From the NCBI RefSeq assembly GCF_030758345.1, contig NZ_JAVAMO010000001.1, positions 806,001-870,000 on the forward strand: a DNA stretch of 64,000 nucleotides, in the 5' to 3' direction. Source of the DNA: Ruegeria discodermiae (GTDB taxonomy: Bacteria > Pseudomonadota > Alphaproteobacteria > Rhodobacterales > Rhodobacteraceae). Below are positions 46,154 through 55,430 of the stretch, one piece after another; within the stretch, counting starts at the first letter, position 1; the number at the start of each line of letters is the position of its first letter. The translations under genes were made by a program, and so were the position numbers. The notes under the pieces are model-generated. The model was given only the letters and a program-made list of their open reading frames with translations, made no database searches and was not told the DNA's origin.

Positions 46154-46878
46154 GATCTGGCCTCCGCTGATTGGGCGTGCCGGGCGGTCGGCGGATGCCC
46201 CGCCCGCCGATTGCAAGCTGGCTGTTGGTGCAGGATGGCGGGCGGCTGGCACTATGTAAAATCTATATATGCTATCAGGTGATAAATCGAACCGATGCCA
46301 GCTCTGTCCGCAGATGCGAATCAACTGGTCGATAATTTGGCATATTGCCCGGCCAAAAGCCTCATATCGGGATTTATTCGGTCACTTACCAACATAAACC
46401 CACAACCTTCCTCATATCGCTTGCTCCGACTCAAGCGAGCGAATCTTCTCGAAATGCCGCTATCCGTGAAGGAACCAATGCGCCCGCCAATGGCCAGACC
46501 CACCGCAGACCCGTACAAACGAAGGGAAAAACCCGCCCGCGCACAAGACGTTGCGCAGGCCGCGTCGCAAGCGCTAGGGTTTTCAGCATCGCTGGCACTG
46601 ACACAAAACTGTCGTAGGGCCGTGAAAAAAAATGGGGTGTCTCGGAATGCGCGGGCGAACGCATCGCGGCAGCTTTTGAAGCGAACAAAGCTACGGCGGG
46701 GGGGTGTTTTGTTCAATCACGATAACAGACCTGACGACCACCGCTGCTCCGTCCGTTACCGGGTCGAACCCGATCCCATGCTGGGTGCTCTGAAGCAACC
46801 GGACCACTCGCAGACTGCAGCGCGCGGCGCAGTCCAATCCAAAAACAAAACAAACAACGTCCAACAACAGGAGATAAC
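46154..46878. other. 725-bp intergenic region between divergent class-III enzyme gene and oligopeptide ABC operon
   Basis: I see no gene here: open frames on both strands lack ribosome sites, family resemblance and normal amino-acid make-up. The left part holds AT-rich promoter-like sequence with a palindrome. The last 50 bp before the ABC operon are an A/C-rich, probably unstructured leader ending in CAGGAG. Confidence 0.6.
46273..46284. promoter_or_regulatory. Palindromic operator candidate TATCAGGTGATA
   Basis: Perfect 5-bp inverted repeat TATCA-GG-TGATA. On the minus strand it lies just before TATATA (46270-46265), a good -10 for the class-III enzyme gene, so a bound regulator would touch the promoter. 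GntR- or LacI-type regulators use such sites; none is encoded nearby. Confidence 0.4.
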
Positions 46879-48915
46879 ATGAAGAAGTTCCTACTTTCGG
46901 GCGCGGCGATCCTGCTGCCCGCTGCCGCTTATGCAAACTGTGCGGGCATTACCGTGGCTGACATGCAGGGTGTCGCGCCGGGTGCGTTTCCGCAGCAATA
47001 CGAGCTAAGCGAGTTCGAAGCCGCCGCTGGCTGCACAATGGAGTTTTCGGCCAACCCCGAGATCGAGGCGCTGAACGCCCGCATTCAGGGCAATGGCGAA
47101 CTGCCGGCACTGGCGGACCGGCTGCCAAAAGAGCCGCTGGTGATCGTGCCCTATGAAAGCGTCGGCAAATATGGCGGTGAGCTTGACGCGCTGTCCAACG
47201 CGACCGAGGCCGGCACCTCGGATTTCCTGTCCACTCGCCACGTCAATCTGGTGCGCTATGCCGATGATCTGCAGACCATCGTGCCCAATATCGCCAAAAG
47301 CTGGGAATGGAATGACGACTATACGCAGCTGACCTTCCATCTGCGCGAAGGCCATAAATGGTCCGACGGCGCGCCCTTCACTTCGGCGGATGTGAAGTTC
47401 TGGTATGACAACCTCGCCCTTGATCCCAATGTGATCGAAAAGCCCAAGGACTATGTTCTGGTCGGTGGTGAGCGGATGACCGTGGACACACCAGACGAAA
47501 CCACCGTGGTCTTCAACCTGCCCTCGCCCAAGCCGGGTCTGGTCAACCACTTTGCGATCTCGTTTGCGCAGGGCTTCCAGCCCAAGCACTTCATGGGCCA
47601 GTTCCACCCCGATATCGACGAAAACGCCGATGCCAATGCGCAGGCGCTGGGGTTTGAAAACGGCTATGACGCGATCAAGGCCTATTACGGCAATTCCGAC
47701 TGGACGGACACGCCCAGCCCGATGCTGTCGAACCCCGACAAGGTCGCGAACCTGCCCAAGGCAACGCACCCGACGCTGGAAAGCCATATCTACGTCACCG
47801 ACACGACCGAAGGCCGCTATCTGGTCGCCAACCCCTATTTCCACATGGTGGACACGACCGGCCAGCAACTGCCCTATATCTCGGCGCAGGATGAGCTGTT
47901 TGCCAATGACAATGAGGTGCGCATCCTCAAGCTGGTCAATGGCGAGGCAGATTACAAATCGCAATCCCTGACACTGGCCGCCGCGCCGCTGCTGCTGGAG
48001 AATGCGGAAAAGAACAACTACTCGGTTCAGCTTAAGCCGACCATCGCGATGCCAGCGTTTTCCTTCAACATGACCTCCGAAGACCCCGCCAAGCGTGAGG
48101 TGTTCGGCGATTTGAGGTTCCGTCAGGCGATGTCGGTGGCTATCAACCGCGACGAGTTGAACGAGGTGTCGTTCTTTGGTCAGGGTGAGCCGAAGCAATA
48201 TATCGGCTTCTCGCCCACGCCGGATTTTGTCGATCCGGAGCTGACCAAACACATGATCCAGTTTGATCCGGACATGGCCAATGCGCTGCTGGATGAGATC
48301 GGCATGGTCGATACCGATGGCGACGGGTTCCGCGAATTGCCCAATGGTGACAAGCTGGTGCTGAACATGCAGTTCGCCACGCAGGGCATTGGCGGCGAAG
48401 TGGTGCAGCTTGTGGCGCAGAACTGGGCCGATGTGGGCATCCAGACCACGGTGAAAGAGGTGACGCCGGACGAATACCGCTCGGCGCAATCCTCCAACCA
48501 GCTAGATGTGGGCATGTGGGAAAAGGGCCAGCCGGTTGCCATCGTTCTGGGCAATAACGAACTGTTCGTGCCGCCCTTCGAGAACTATTTCGGTCACCGC
48601 ACCGCAATGCTCTGGGCCGAATGGGTCGACAGCAACGGCGCTTCGGGTGTTGAGCCGCCGCAATGGGTCAAGGATATGGCCGCAGATGTGGACGCTTTCC
48701 AGGGCGCAGTGCCGGGCTCGCCGGAACAGGCCGAGATCGGCGCGCGTCTGGCCAAGTCAATGGCTGAAAATTTGCCCTTTATCGGGACAGTTCAGGCTCA
48801 AAACCTCATTTATCATCGCAATGCGCTGAAAAACGTGCCTGAATTCAAGACACAGTCTTACGAATACTACCGGACCTACCCGTATCTTGCCCCGCAATGG
48901 TGGCTGGACGAGTAA
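46879..48915 (+). CDS. Oligopeptide/dipeptide-type ABC transporter substrate-binding protein
   Basis: A 678-residue periplasmic binding protein of the SBP_bac_5 family. Signal peptide residues 1-19 (cleavage near AYA-NC). The core has LVRYADDLQTIVPNIAKSWE, LTFHLREGHKWSDGAPFTSADV (quoted in part) and FRQAMSVAINRDELNEV. It is longer than usual, with about 70 extra residues at the N-terminus (GVAPGAFPQQYELSEFEAAAG) and two Cys (21 and 52) that may bond. The ligand is unknown; such proteins take peptides, sugars or other large solutes. It heads a five-gene operon and has a CAGGAG ribosome site. Confidence 0.9.
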   Translation: MKKFLLSGAAILLPAAAYANCAGITVADMQGVAPGAFPQQYELSEFEAAAGCTMEFSANPEIEALNARIQGNGELPALADRLPKEPLVIVPYESVGKYGGELDALSNATEAGTSDFLSTRHVNLVRYADDLQTIVPNIAKSWEWNDDYTQLTFHLREGHKWSDGAPFTSADVKFWYDNLALDPNVIEKPKDYVLVGGERMTVDTPDETTVVFNLPSPKPGLVNHFAISFAQGFQPKHFMGQFHPDIDENADANAQALGFENGYDAIKAYYGNSDWTDTPSPMLSNPDKVANLPKATHPTLESHIYVTDTTEGRYLVANPYFHMVDTTGQQLPYISAQDELFANDNEVRILKLVNGEADYKSQSLTLAAAPLLLENAEKNNYSVQLKPTIAMPAFSFNMTSEDPAKREVFGDLRFRQAMSVAINRDELNEVSFFGQGEPKQYIGFSPTPDFVDPELTKHMIQFDPDMANALLDEIGMVDTDGDGFRELPNGDKLVLNMQFATQGIGGEVVQLVAQNWADVGIQTTVKEVTPDEYRSAQSSNQLDVGMWEKGQPVAIVLGNNELFVPPFENYFGHRTAMLWAEWVDSNGASGVEPPQWVKDMAADVDAFQGAVPGSPEQAEIGARLAKSMAENLPFIGTVQAQNLIYHRNALKNVPEFKTQSYEYYRTYPYLAPQWWLDE

Positions 48916-48934
48916 GACGATCAGCTAAAAGGCA

Positions 48935-48959
48935 GCGGTGGGCGTAGTGCGCCCGCCGC
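48935..48959 (+). promoter_or_regulatory. Intercistronic hairpin after the binding-protein gene
   Basis: Stem GCGG-T-GGGCG / CGCCC-G-CCGC: nine pairs with one mismatch and a 5-nt loop, in the 117-bp gap before the permeases and without a T-run. Such hairpins commonly protect the binding-protein mRNA end and lower permease expression. Confidence 0.55.
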
Positions 48960-49032
48960 AAGACCCAAACCGAACAAGAGACGCCCACCCGCCTGCGATG
49001 CGGACAAACGGGCGCAAGGACAGGGAATAGGT

Positions 49033-50037
49033 ATGCTGGGCTTTATGCGGTTCGTGGCCACCCGTGCAGCGATGGCGCTGGTGACGCTGGTGATCGTATC
49101 GCTGGTCGTGTTCTCGCTGATGGAACTGGTGCCCGGCGATTGCGCCGAGCGGTATCTGGCCTTCAAGAACACCCAAGGTTCCGGCATCTCGGTCGCCGAT
49201 ATCGAGGCCGAGCGTGTCCGGCTGGGTCTGGATCGCCCGTTTCTGGAACGCTGGACAAGCTGGCTGTTCAACGCCTTTCGCGGCGATTTCGGCGATAGCT
49301 GCATCCTGCGGCTCAATATCTCGCAACTTCTGGGCGACAAGTTCTGGCTGAGCCTGTCGATCTGCCTGGCCTCGCTGGTGCTGGCCTATGCGATCGCCCT
49401 GCCCGTCGGCATCATCGCCGCCGCCTCGCATAACGCGGTGCTGAACAACGTGCTGCGCTTTGTCAGCTATCTGGGCCTGGCGATGCCCAACTTCCTGCTG
49501 GCGCTGATCATCATGCTGATCTCGACAGTCTATTTCGGCGATACGTTGACGGGGCTGTTTTCCGACCAGTATCGCGACGCGCCGTGGAGTTGGGCGAAAT
49601 TTCTCGACATGCTGGGCCATGCCTGGCTGCCGGTCTTCATTCTGGGCTGGTCGGCCACGGCCTTTGCTCTGCAGACAGTGCGGGCGCTGATGTCGGATGA
49701 GATCGGCAAGCTCTATGTCACCGCCGCCTCGGCGCGCGGGGTGCATGGGCGCAAGCTGCTCTGGCGATACCCGGCCCGGCATGCGCTGGGGCCGATCATC
49801 AACTCGCTCGGCTTCGACCTGAACCGCATCTTCAACGAATTGCCCATCGTGGCGCTGATCCTGACGCTGACCGAGGCCGGATCATTGCTGATCGAGGCAC
49901 TGGCGCGCTCTAATGACCAACAACTTGCGGGCGCCATCATCTTCATGCTGACCGCCTCGATCGTGACGCTGAACTTTGCAACAGACGTGTTGCTGGCCGT
50001 GCTCGACCCGCGCGTCCGCAAGAGCATCATCCGGTGA
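49033..50037 (+). CDS. OppB/DppB-type ABC permease
   Basis: First permease of the oligopeptide-type transporter, 334 residues with six or seven helices. N-terminal FVATRAAMALVTLVIVSLVV, then VPGDCAERYLAFKN, and the permease loop YVTAASARGVHGRKLLWRYP for ATPase contact. The insertion after the first helix (ISVADIEAERVRLGLDRPFL) is typical for OppB. Its stop overlaps the next permease start by 4 bp. Confidence 0.92.
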   Translation: MLGFMRFVATRAAMALVTLVIVSLVVFSLMELVPGDCAERYLAFKNTQGSGISVADIEAERVRLGLDRPFLERWTSWLFNAFRGDFGDSCILRLNISQLLGDKFWLSLSICLASLVLAYAIALPVGIIAAASHNAVLNNVLRFVSYLGLAMPNFLLALIIMLISTVYFGDTLTGLFSDQYRDAPWSWAKFLDMLGHAWLPVFILGWSATAFALQTVRALMSDEIGKLYVTAASARGVHGRKLLWRYPARHALGPIINSLGFDLNRIFNELPIVALILTLTEAGSLLIEALARSNDQQLAGAIIFMLTASIVTLNFATDVLLAVLDPRVRKSIIR

Positions 50038-51191
50038 GCGCCATGACATCTGAAACCACAAACCCCGCCACCGAAACCGACCAAAAGGCCAAAGAGGCCT
50101 ATTTCACCGCCTCTCAAGGGCAGTTGATCTGGGCGCGTTTCAAGAAACAGCGCAGCGCAATGATCGCCGCCTGGGTGCTGATCGCGCTGCTACTCTCGGG
50201 GCTCTTCGCCTCGTTCCTGTCGCCCTATGACCCGACCGTTGCGGGACGCGACAAGGATTACCTGAACGGCGCGCCCCAGCTGCCGCAATTCTGTGACGGC
50301 AATGGCTGTTCGCTGCGCCCCTTCATCCACCCGGTCGAGCGTGAGCGCTCGCTGGCGACCAATTTCCGTTGGGTGACCAAGGTCAACGAGGACAAGCGGG
50401 TCTATTTCACCTTCCTGCCCAAGGGTTGGGATTATAAGCTTTTCGGCCTGATCCCGATGGACCGGCACCTGTTCGGGGTCGAAGAAGGCTATGTTCACCT
50501 GTTCGGCACCGATGCGACCGGCAAGGATATTTTCTCGCGAACGCTGCATGCGATCTGGACGTCGATGCAGGTGGGCACGATCGGGGTCATGATCGCCTTT
50601 GTGCTGGCGCTGATCATCGGCGGCATATCAGGATATTACGGCGGCTGGATTGACAGTTTCATACAGATGATCACCGATGCGGTGCGCACGGTACCCGCGA
50701 TCCCGCTGTTCATGGCCATCGCCGCCTTCATCCCGCAGGAATGGTCGGCCGAAACCCGGTTCTTCATCATATCCATGATCCTCGGGCTGATCGGCTGGCC
50801 CACATTGGCGCGGCGCGTTCGAACCCATCTGCTGACCGAGCGCAATCAGGAATATGTGCTGGCCGCCCAGCTTTGCGGCGCCTCGCCCGGCCATGTGATC
50901 CGGCGACATCTGCTGCCCAGCTTCACCAGCTACATCATTGTCGACCTGGTGATCTCGTTTCCTTACATGGTACTCAGCGAGACCGCGCTCAGCTTTATCG
51001 GGCTGGGCTTGAAGGATCCGGTCAACTCGCTGGGGGTCATGCTGCAAAGCGTGACCTCGGCGGATGTACTGCTGAACTACCAGTGGTATTTCATCCCTGT
51101 CATCTTCTTCATCGCGCTGGTGATGGCCTTCGTCTTTGTGGGCGATGGGCTGCGCGACGCCGCCGACCCCTATTCGGATAGCCATAAATGA
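50034..51191 (+). CDS. OppC/DppC-type ABC permease
   Basis: Second permease, 385 residues. Its EAA-type loop is YVLAAQLCGASPGHVIRRHL. An unusually long segment (about 65-150) between the first helix and the core includes DKDYLNGAPQLPQFCDGNGC and would lie in the periplasm; similar insertions occur in YejE-like OppC proteins. GTG at 50034 overlaps the upstream stop (GTGA); ATG 50043 is an alternative. Confidence 0.92.
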   Translation: MSAMTSETTNPATETDQKAKEAYFTASQGQLIWARFKKQRSAMIAAWVLIALLLSGLFASFLSPYDPTVAGRDKDYLNGAPQLPQFCDGNGCSLRPFIHPVERERSLATNFRWVTKVNEDKRVYFTFLPKGWDYKLFGLIPMDRHLFGVEEGYVHLFGTDATGKDIFSRTLHAIWTSMQVGTIGVMIAFVLALIIGGISGYYGGWIDSFIQMITDAVRTVPAIPLFMAIAAFIPQEWSAETRFFIISMILGLIGWPTLARRVRTHLLTERNQEYVLAAQLCGASPGHVIRRHLLPSFTSYIIVDLVISFPYMVLSETALSFIGLGLKDPVNSLGVMLQSVTSADVLLNYQWYFIPVIFFIALVMAFVFVGDGLRDAADPYSDSHK

Positions 51192-52189
51192 GTTCCTTGA
51201 TCGATGTCGAAAACCTGACGCTGCAATTCCGCACCGATGAGGGGCTGGTTACGGCGGTCGATGATGTCAGCTTTTCGCTAGCCAAGGGCGAGGTGATCGG
51301 GCTGGTGGGCGAAAGCGGGTCCGGCAAGTCCGTGACCGCCAAATCGCTGATGCACCTGAATGCCCGCAACGCCCTCTACGCGCCGCAAAGCAAGATCACG
51401 CTGTACACGGATGCGGGCGAGGTCGATGTGCTGTCGCTTCGCACCGCGCGCGAGCTGAACGTGGTGCGGGGCGGCGCGATCAGCATGATCTTTCAGGAAC
51501 CGATGGCCTCGTTCGCGCCGGCCATCACCATCGGCAGCCAGATGGTCGAGCAGCTGCAGCTACATGGCGACATGTCCAAGGCCCAGGCCCGGAAGATTTC
51601 GGTCGAGATGCTGGACCGCGTCGGCATCTCGGACCCGCATAAGCGCATTGACCAGTTCGCCTTTGAGCTGTCGGGGGGCATGCGCCAGCGGGCGATGATC
51701 GCCATGGCGCTGTCGACGCAGCCCAAACTGCTGATCGCGGATGAGCCGACAACAGCGCTGGATGTGACCATTCAGGCCCAGGTGATCGACCTGATGAAGG
51801 ACCTCGTCAACGAGTTCCACATGGGCATCATCTTCATCACCCATGATCTCGGCGTGGTGGCGCAGACCGCCGACAAGGTCTGCGTGATGTATCTGGGTCG
51901 CATGGTCGAGGAAGGCCCGGTGCGCGAGGTGATCCGCCATCCCAAACACCCTTATACGCGGGGCCTGATTCAAGCCCTGCCCCGGCTTGACGATCTGGAT
52001 TCGCCGCTGACCCCGGTGCCAGGTGATATCCCCTCGCCGTTGGAACGGCCCTCCGGCTGCGTGTTTCACACCCGCTGTCAGGAAATCCTGGGCGATATCT
52101 GCAAATCCGCCCTGCCCCATGACACGCAACTGGACGCAACGCACCGGGTGGCCTGCCACCTGCATGACACCAAGGAGGTCGGCGCATGA
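51188..52189 (+). CDS. OppD/DppD-type ABC ATPase
   Basis: ATPase of the oligopeptide transporter, 333 residues. Walker A GESGSGKSVTAKSL, signature LSGGMRQRAMIAMAL, Walker B LLIADEPTTALDVT, H-loop IFITHDLGVVAQT. The C-terminal oligo_HPY extension (HPYTRGLIQALPRLD, CVFHTRCQEILGDIC) has three of the Cys that often hold an Fe-S cluster in this family. It overlaps both neighbours by 4 bp. Confidence 0.94.
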   Translation: MSSLIDVENLTLQFRTDEGLVTAVDDVSFSLAKGEVIGLVGESGSGKSVTAKSLMHLNARNALYAPQSKITLYTDAGEVDVLSLRTARELNVVRGGAISMIFQEPMASFAPAITIGSQMVEQLQLHGDMSKAQARKISVEMLDRVGISDPHKRIDQFAFELSGGMRQRAMIAMALSTQPKLLIADEPTTALDVTIQAQVIDLMKDLVNEFHMGIIFITHDLGVVAQTADKVCVMYLGRMVEEGPVREVIRHPKHPYTRGLIQALPRLDDLDSPLTPVPGDIPSPLERPSGCVFHTRCQEILGDICKSALPHDTQLDATHRVACHLHDTKEVGA

Positions 52190-53190
52190 GCGATGATATC
52201 CTGATCTCGGCCGACCGGCTGACCGTCGGCTACCCGCTTGGCAACAGTATCCTGCGCAAGTCGGTGCTGAAGGCGGTGAACGAGGTTTCGGTCCATATCG
52301 AACGCGGCTCGTTCTTTGGTCTGGTGGGCGAAAGCGGGTCGGGCAAAACCACGCTGGGCCGCGCGCTGCTCAAGGCTGCGCCGATCACGGAAGGGCGCGC
52401 GATCTATCGCGATGACGAGGTCGAATATGACCTGTCCACGCTCGATGGGGCCGAGCTGAAAGATTACCGAAAACGCGCGCAACTGATCTTTCAAGACCCC
52501 TATGCGGCCTTGTCGCCCCGCATGACGGTGCGCGACATCATCGCCGAACCACTTGAAGTGATGGGCCTGACCGCCTCGCGCCAAGAAACCGACGAGCGCG
52601 TGCGTGAGATCGCGGCAAAATGCCGGTTGAACCTAGAACATCTGCGCCGCTTTCCGCATGCCTTTTCGGGCGGGCAGCGGCAACGGATCTCGATCGCGCG
52701 GGCGCTGGTCTCGGGACCGAAATTCGTGGTGGCCGATGAAAGCGTCGCGGCGCTGGACGTGTCGATTCAGGCCGATGTGCTGAACCTGCTGAAACAGCTT
52801 CAATCAGACCTGGGGCTGACCTTCATGTTCATTAGCCACGACCTGTCTGTGGTCGCCCATACCTGCGACCATGTGGCCGTGATGTATCTGGGTCGCCTGG
52901 TGGAATCCGCGCCCACACGTAAATTGTTCGCGATGCCCCGGCATCCCTATACCCGCGCGCTGTTTTCAGCGATCCCGTCGCTTGACCCCGATGATCGCGG
53001 CAAGGCGCAAAAGCTTGAGGGCGAAATACCTTCGCCCCTCAATCAGCCGCCGGGTTGCAAGTTTCATACCCGCTGCCCCAACGCCATCGACCGCTGCAAA
53101 CGCGAAGAACCCCGGCTGGAAGACCCCGGCGACGGGCATGAAGTGTCCTGCCATCGCTGGCGCGAATTGCTTGAGACTGTTCCAGCCTGA
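52186..53190 (+). CDS. OppF/DppF-type ABC ATPase
   Basis: Second ATPase, 334 residues. Walker A GESGSGKTTLGRALL, signature FSGGQRQRISIARAL, Walker B KFVVADESVAALDVSIQ (Ser replaces the common Pro after the catalytic Glu), H-loop MFISHDLSVVAHT. The C-terminus carries HPYTRALFSAIPSLD and CKFHTRCPNAIDRCKREEP. It closes the operon; 125 bp separate it from phoX. Confidence 0.94.
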   Translation: MSDDILISADRLTVGYPLGNSILRKSVLKAVNEVSVHIERGSFFGLVGESGSGKTTLGRALLKAAPITEGRAIYRDDEVEYDLSTLDGAELKDYRKRAQLIFQDPYAALSPRMTVRDIIAEPLEVMGLTASRQETDERVREIAAKCRLNLEHLRRFPHAFSGGQRQRISIARALVSGPKFVVADESVAALDVSIQADVLNLLKQLQSDLGLTFMFISHDLSVVAHTCDHVAVMYLGRLVESAPTRKLFAMPRHPYTRALFSAIPSLDPDDRGKAQKLEGEIPSPLNQPPGCKFHTRCPNAIDRCKREEPRLEDPGDGHEVSCHRWRELLETVPA

Positions 53191-53315
53191 CCGGTGCCCT
53201 ACATTCCAGCAAACACCACCCATAATTTGCAGCTTTTCCGGCATCTGAGGCAGATTTCGGGAAGGCTTCAACTCCCTGTCACAATTCCCCTCTAGGAGGT
53301 GCAGACACTCAAGCT

Positions 53316-55220
53316 ATGGAGCCAGAAATGACCAAGATCGACCCGACCGAGTTGTCCCCCGACGACTGGGATGAACTGAACTTCCCCCGCCCTGAAGAAA
53401 ACGAGTTTGACCGTGTGGTTGAACGCGCGATCTCGCGCCGCGGTTTCCTGGGTGGCGTGCTGGCCTTTGGTTCGGGTGCGGCGGCGATGGGCGCTGGTCT
53501 GATGTCCTCGACCTCAGCGCAGGCGCAAAACGCATCGCGCTTTGCCTTCACCCCGATCGCGGCACAAACGGACAACACCGTGCATGTGCCCGAAGGCTAT
53601 AACTGGAAGGTTCTGGCGCGTTGGGGCGATCCGCTGTTCTCGGATGCCGACGGATATGACATCACCGGCGGTGGCCCGGTCGAAAAGTCCGACCTCATCT
53701 TCGGCGAAAACACAGATGGCATGGAAACGTTTGGCTATAACGGTCGCCAACTGATCGCCATCAACCACGAATACCCGAACCGGAAAATCAACTTACCGAA
53801 GCTGCGCGCGGGCACACCTGGCAGCGCCGACGAGGTGAAGAAACTGCAGAACATCCAGGGCGTCACCGTGATGGAAATCACCGAGACACCCGAGGGCTGG
53901 GCCGTGGTCAAGGACAGCCCATTCAACCGCCGTATTCACCACAACACGCCGATGAAAATCGTGGGCCCCGCAGCTGGTCACGACCTGCTCAAGACCGAGG
54001 CCGACCCGACCGGGACCACGTCGCTGGGCACCATGAACAACTGCGGTGCTGGCAAGACCCCCTGGGGCACCTACCTGACCTGCGAGGAAAACTTCAACGG
54101 CTATTTCGGCTCGTCCGACGAGACTGCCAGCTACGACCAGAAGGTCGCGGACGGCTTCGGTCGCTACGGCGTGAAAGCCGAAAGCTGGAACGGCTATGAG
54201 CTGTTCGATCCGCGTTTTGACACCTCAAAGCACCCGAACGAACCGCACCGCGCCGGCTGGATCGTCGAGATCGACCCGACCAAGCCCGACAGCACGCCAG
54301 TCAAGCATACAGGTCTGGGCCGCTTCAAACACGAGAACGCCGCAGCCACGGTTGCGCCGGATGGCCGCGTGGTCGTCTATATGGGCGACGACGAGCGCGG
54401 CGAGTTCCTCTACAAATTCGTCTCGACCAACCCCTATCAGCCGGGTGGCCCGACCGAAGGTCTGTTGAATGACGGTCAGCTCTATGTGGCCAAGTTCAAC
54501 GACGACCAGACCGGCGAGTGGGTGGCCCTGACGCCCGATGCCACAGGCATGGACGCCGCCGAGATCGCGATCTTCACTCGGACGGCTGCCTCCAAAGTTG
54601 GTGCAACCACCATGGACCGCCCGGAATGGGTGGCGATCAGCCCGGTCGCGGCTGAGGCCTATTGCTGCCTGACCAACAACAAGAACCGTGGCGTCAAGCC
54701 GAACGCTGGCGGCGACGACACCTCGGTCAACGGCCCCAACCCGCGCGAAACCAACCATTACGGTCAGATCGTGCGCTGGCGCCCGGCCAATGACGATCAC
54801 GCGGCTGACGGCTTTGACTGGGATCTCTATGTGATGGCGGGCAACCCCACCGTGCATAGCGACGCCTATGCGGGATCGCCCAATGTGAACGAGGGCAACC
54901 TGTTCAACTCGCCGGACGGTATGCAGATCGACACAACCGGTCTGGTCTGGATCCAGACCGATGGCAATGATGACAATGAGGGTGATTTTGCAGGCAACGG
55001 CAACAACCAGATGCTGGTTGGTGACCCGGTGACCGGCGAGATCGTGCGCTTCCTGACCGGCCCGAGCGGGTCGGAAGTGACCGGCCTGACCTGGTCGGAT
55101 GACCTGCGCACCATGTTCGTAGGCATCCAGCACCCCGGTGGCACCTGGCCCGATGGCGAGGGCCTGCCGCGCTCGTCGATCATCGCCATCAAGCGCGACG
55201 ATAACGGCATACTGGGCTGA
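53316..55220 (+). CDS. phoX: PhoX family alkaline phosphatase (DUF839)
   Basis: A 634-residue Tat-exported phosphatase releasing phosphate from organic esters. The twin-Arg motif SRRGFLGG (residues 40-47) follows a 40-residue leader, as in other PhoX. The fold's metal site is visible in NNCGAGKTPWGTYLTCEENF, with the Cys expected to bind iron, and in GRFKHENAAATVAPDGRVVV quoted in part. AGGAGG lies 16 nt before the ATG, an unusually wide gap, and no closer in-frame start exists. A lone Pho-box half-site (CTGTCAC, 53275-53281) is upstream; I could not find a full Pho box. Confidence 0.9.
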   Translation: MEPEMTKIDPTELSPDDWDELNFPRPEENEFDRVVERAISRRGFLGGVLAFGSGAAAMGAGLMSSTSAQAQNASRFAFTPIAAQTDNTVHVPEGYNWKVLARWGDPLFSDADGYDITGGGPVEKSDLIFGENTDGMETFGYNGRQLIAINHEYPNRKINLPKLRAGTPGSADEVKKLQNIQGVTVMEITETPEGWAVVKDSPFNRRIHHNTPMKIVGPAAGHDLLKTEADPTGTTSLGTMNNCGAGKTPWGTYLTCEENFNGYFGSSDETASYDQKVADGFGRYGVKAESWNGYELFDPRFDTSKHPNEPHRAGWIVEIDPTKPDSTPVKHTGLGRFKHENAAATVAPDGRVVVYMGDDERGEFLYKFVSTNPYQPGGPTEGLLNDGQLYVAKFNDDQTGEWVALTPDATGMDAAEIAIFTRTAASKVGATTMDRPEWVAISPVAAEAYCCLTNNKNRGVKPNAGGDDTSVNGPNPRETNHYGQIVRWRPANDDHAADGFDWDLYVMAGNPTVHSDAYAGSPNVNEGNLFNSPDGMQIDTTGLVWIQTDGNDDNEGDFAGNGNNQMLVGDPVTGEIVRFLTGPSGSEVTGLTWSDDLRTMFVGIQHPGGTWPDGEGLPRSSIIAIKRDDNGILG

Positions 55221-55243
55221 TCCAGTCCTGAACATCTTTTGCA

Positions 55244-55265
55244 GCGCCGCCTCTCAGGGCGGCGC
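55244..55265 (+). terminator. Terminator-like hairpin after phoX
   Basis: Perfect 8-bp stem GCGCCGCC / GGCGGCGC with a 6-nt loop, 24 bp after the stop. The T-run is poor (CGTTGCGTT), so termination may be incomplete. Confidence 0.6.
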
Positions 55266-55391
55266 CGTTGCGTTCATAGGGCTGGACATGGTGCAAAATA
55301 CCAATCCCCGGCTTAACTTGCGGGAAGTTTGTCTTTGCGCTGCCTCTAAGACATGTATGCTTTGCCCGAGCAGAACCGGGCGATGTAAACG

Positions 55392-55424
55392 CGTTCCGGA
55401 ACAGAGAATCGACCCACCGGAACG
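55392..55424 (+). promoter_or_regulatory. Leader hairpin abutting the mprF ribosome site
   Basis: CGTTCCGG (55392-55399) pairs perfectly with CCGGAACG (55417-55424), 17-nt loop. The right arm ends in the GGGG that acts as ribosome site 3 nt before ATG, so folding could hinder translation. Confidence 0.4.
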
Positions 55425-55430
55425 GGGATC

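Noticed and set aside
46295-46882. 195-codon open frame before the oligopeptide operon
   Set aside because: No ribosome site, a low-complexity basic translation, and it overlaps the leader of the real gene at 46879. Treated as non-coding.
49033-53190. Oligopeptide ABC genes as the RiPP exporter
   Set aside because: They form an importer with a periplasmic binding protein and have no C39 peptidase domain, so they cannot cleave at Gly-Gly.
53264-53290. Pho box before phoX
   Set aside because: One half-site (CTGTCAC) is present, but no second half at the required 11-bp spacing on either side.
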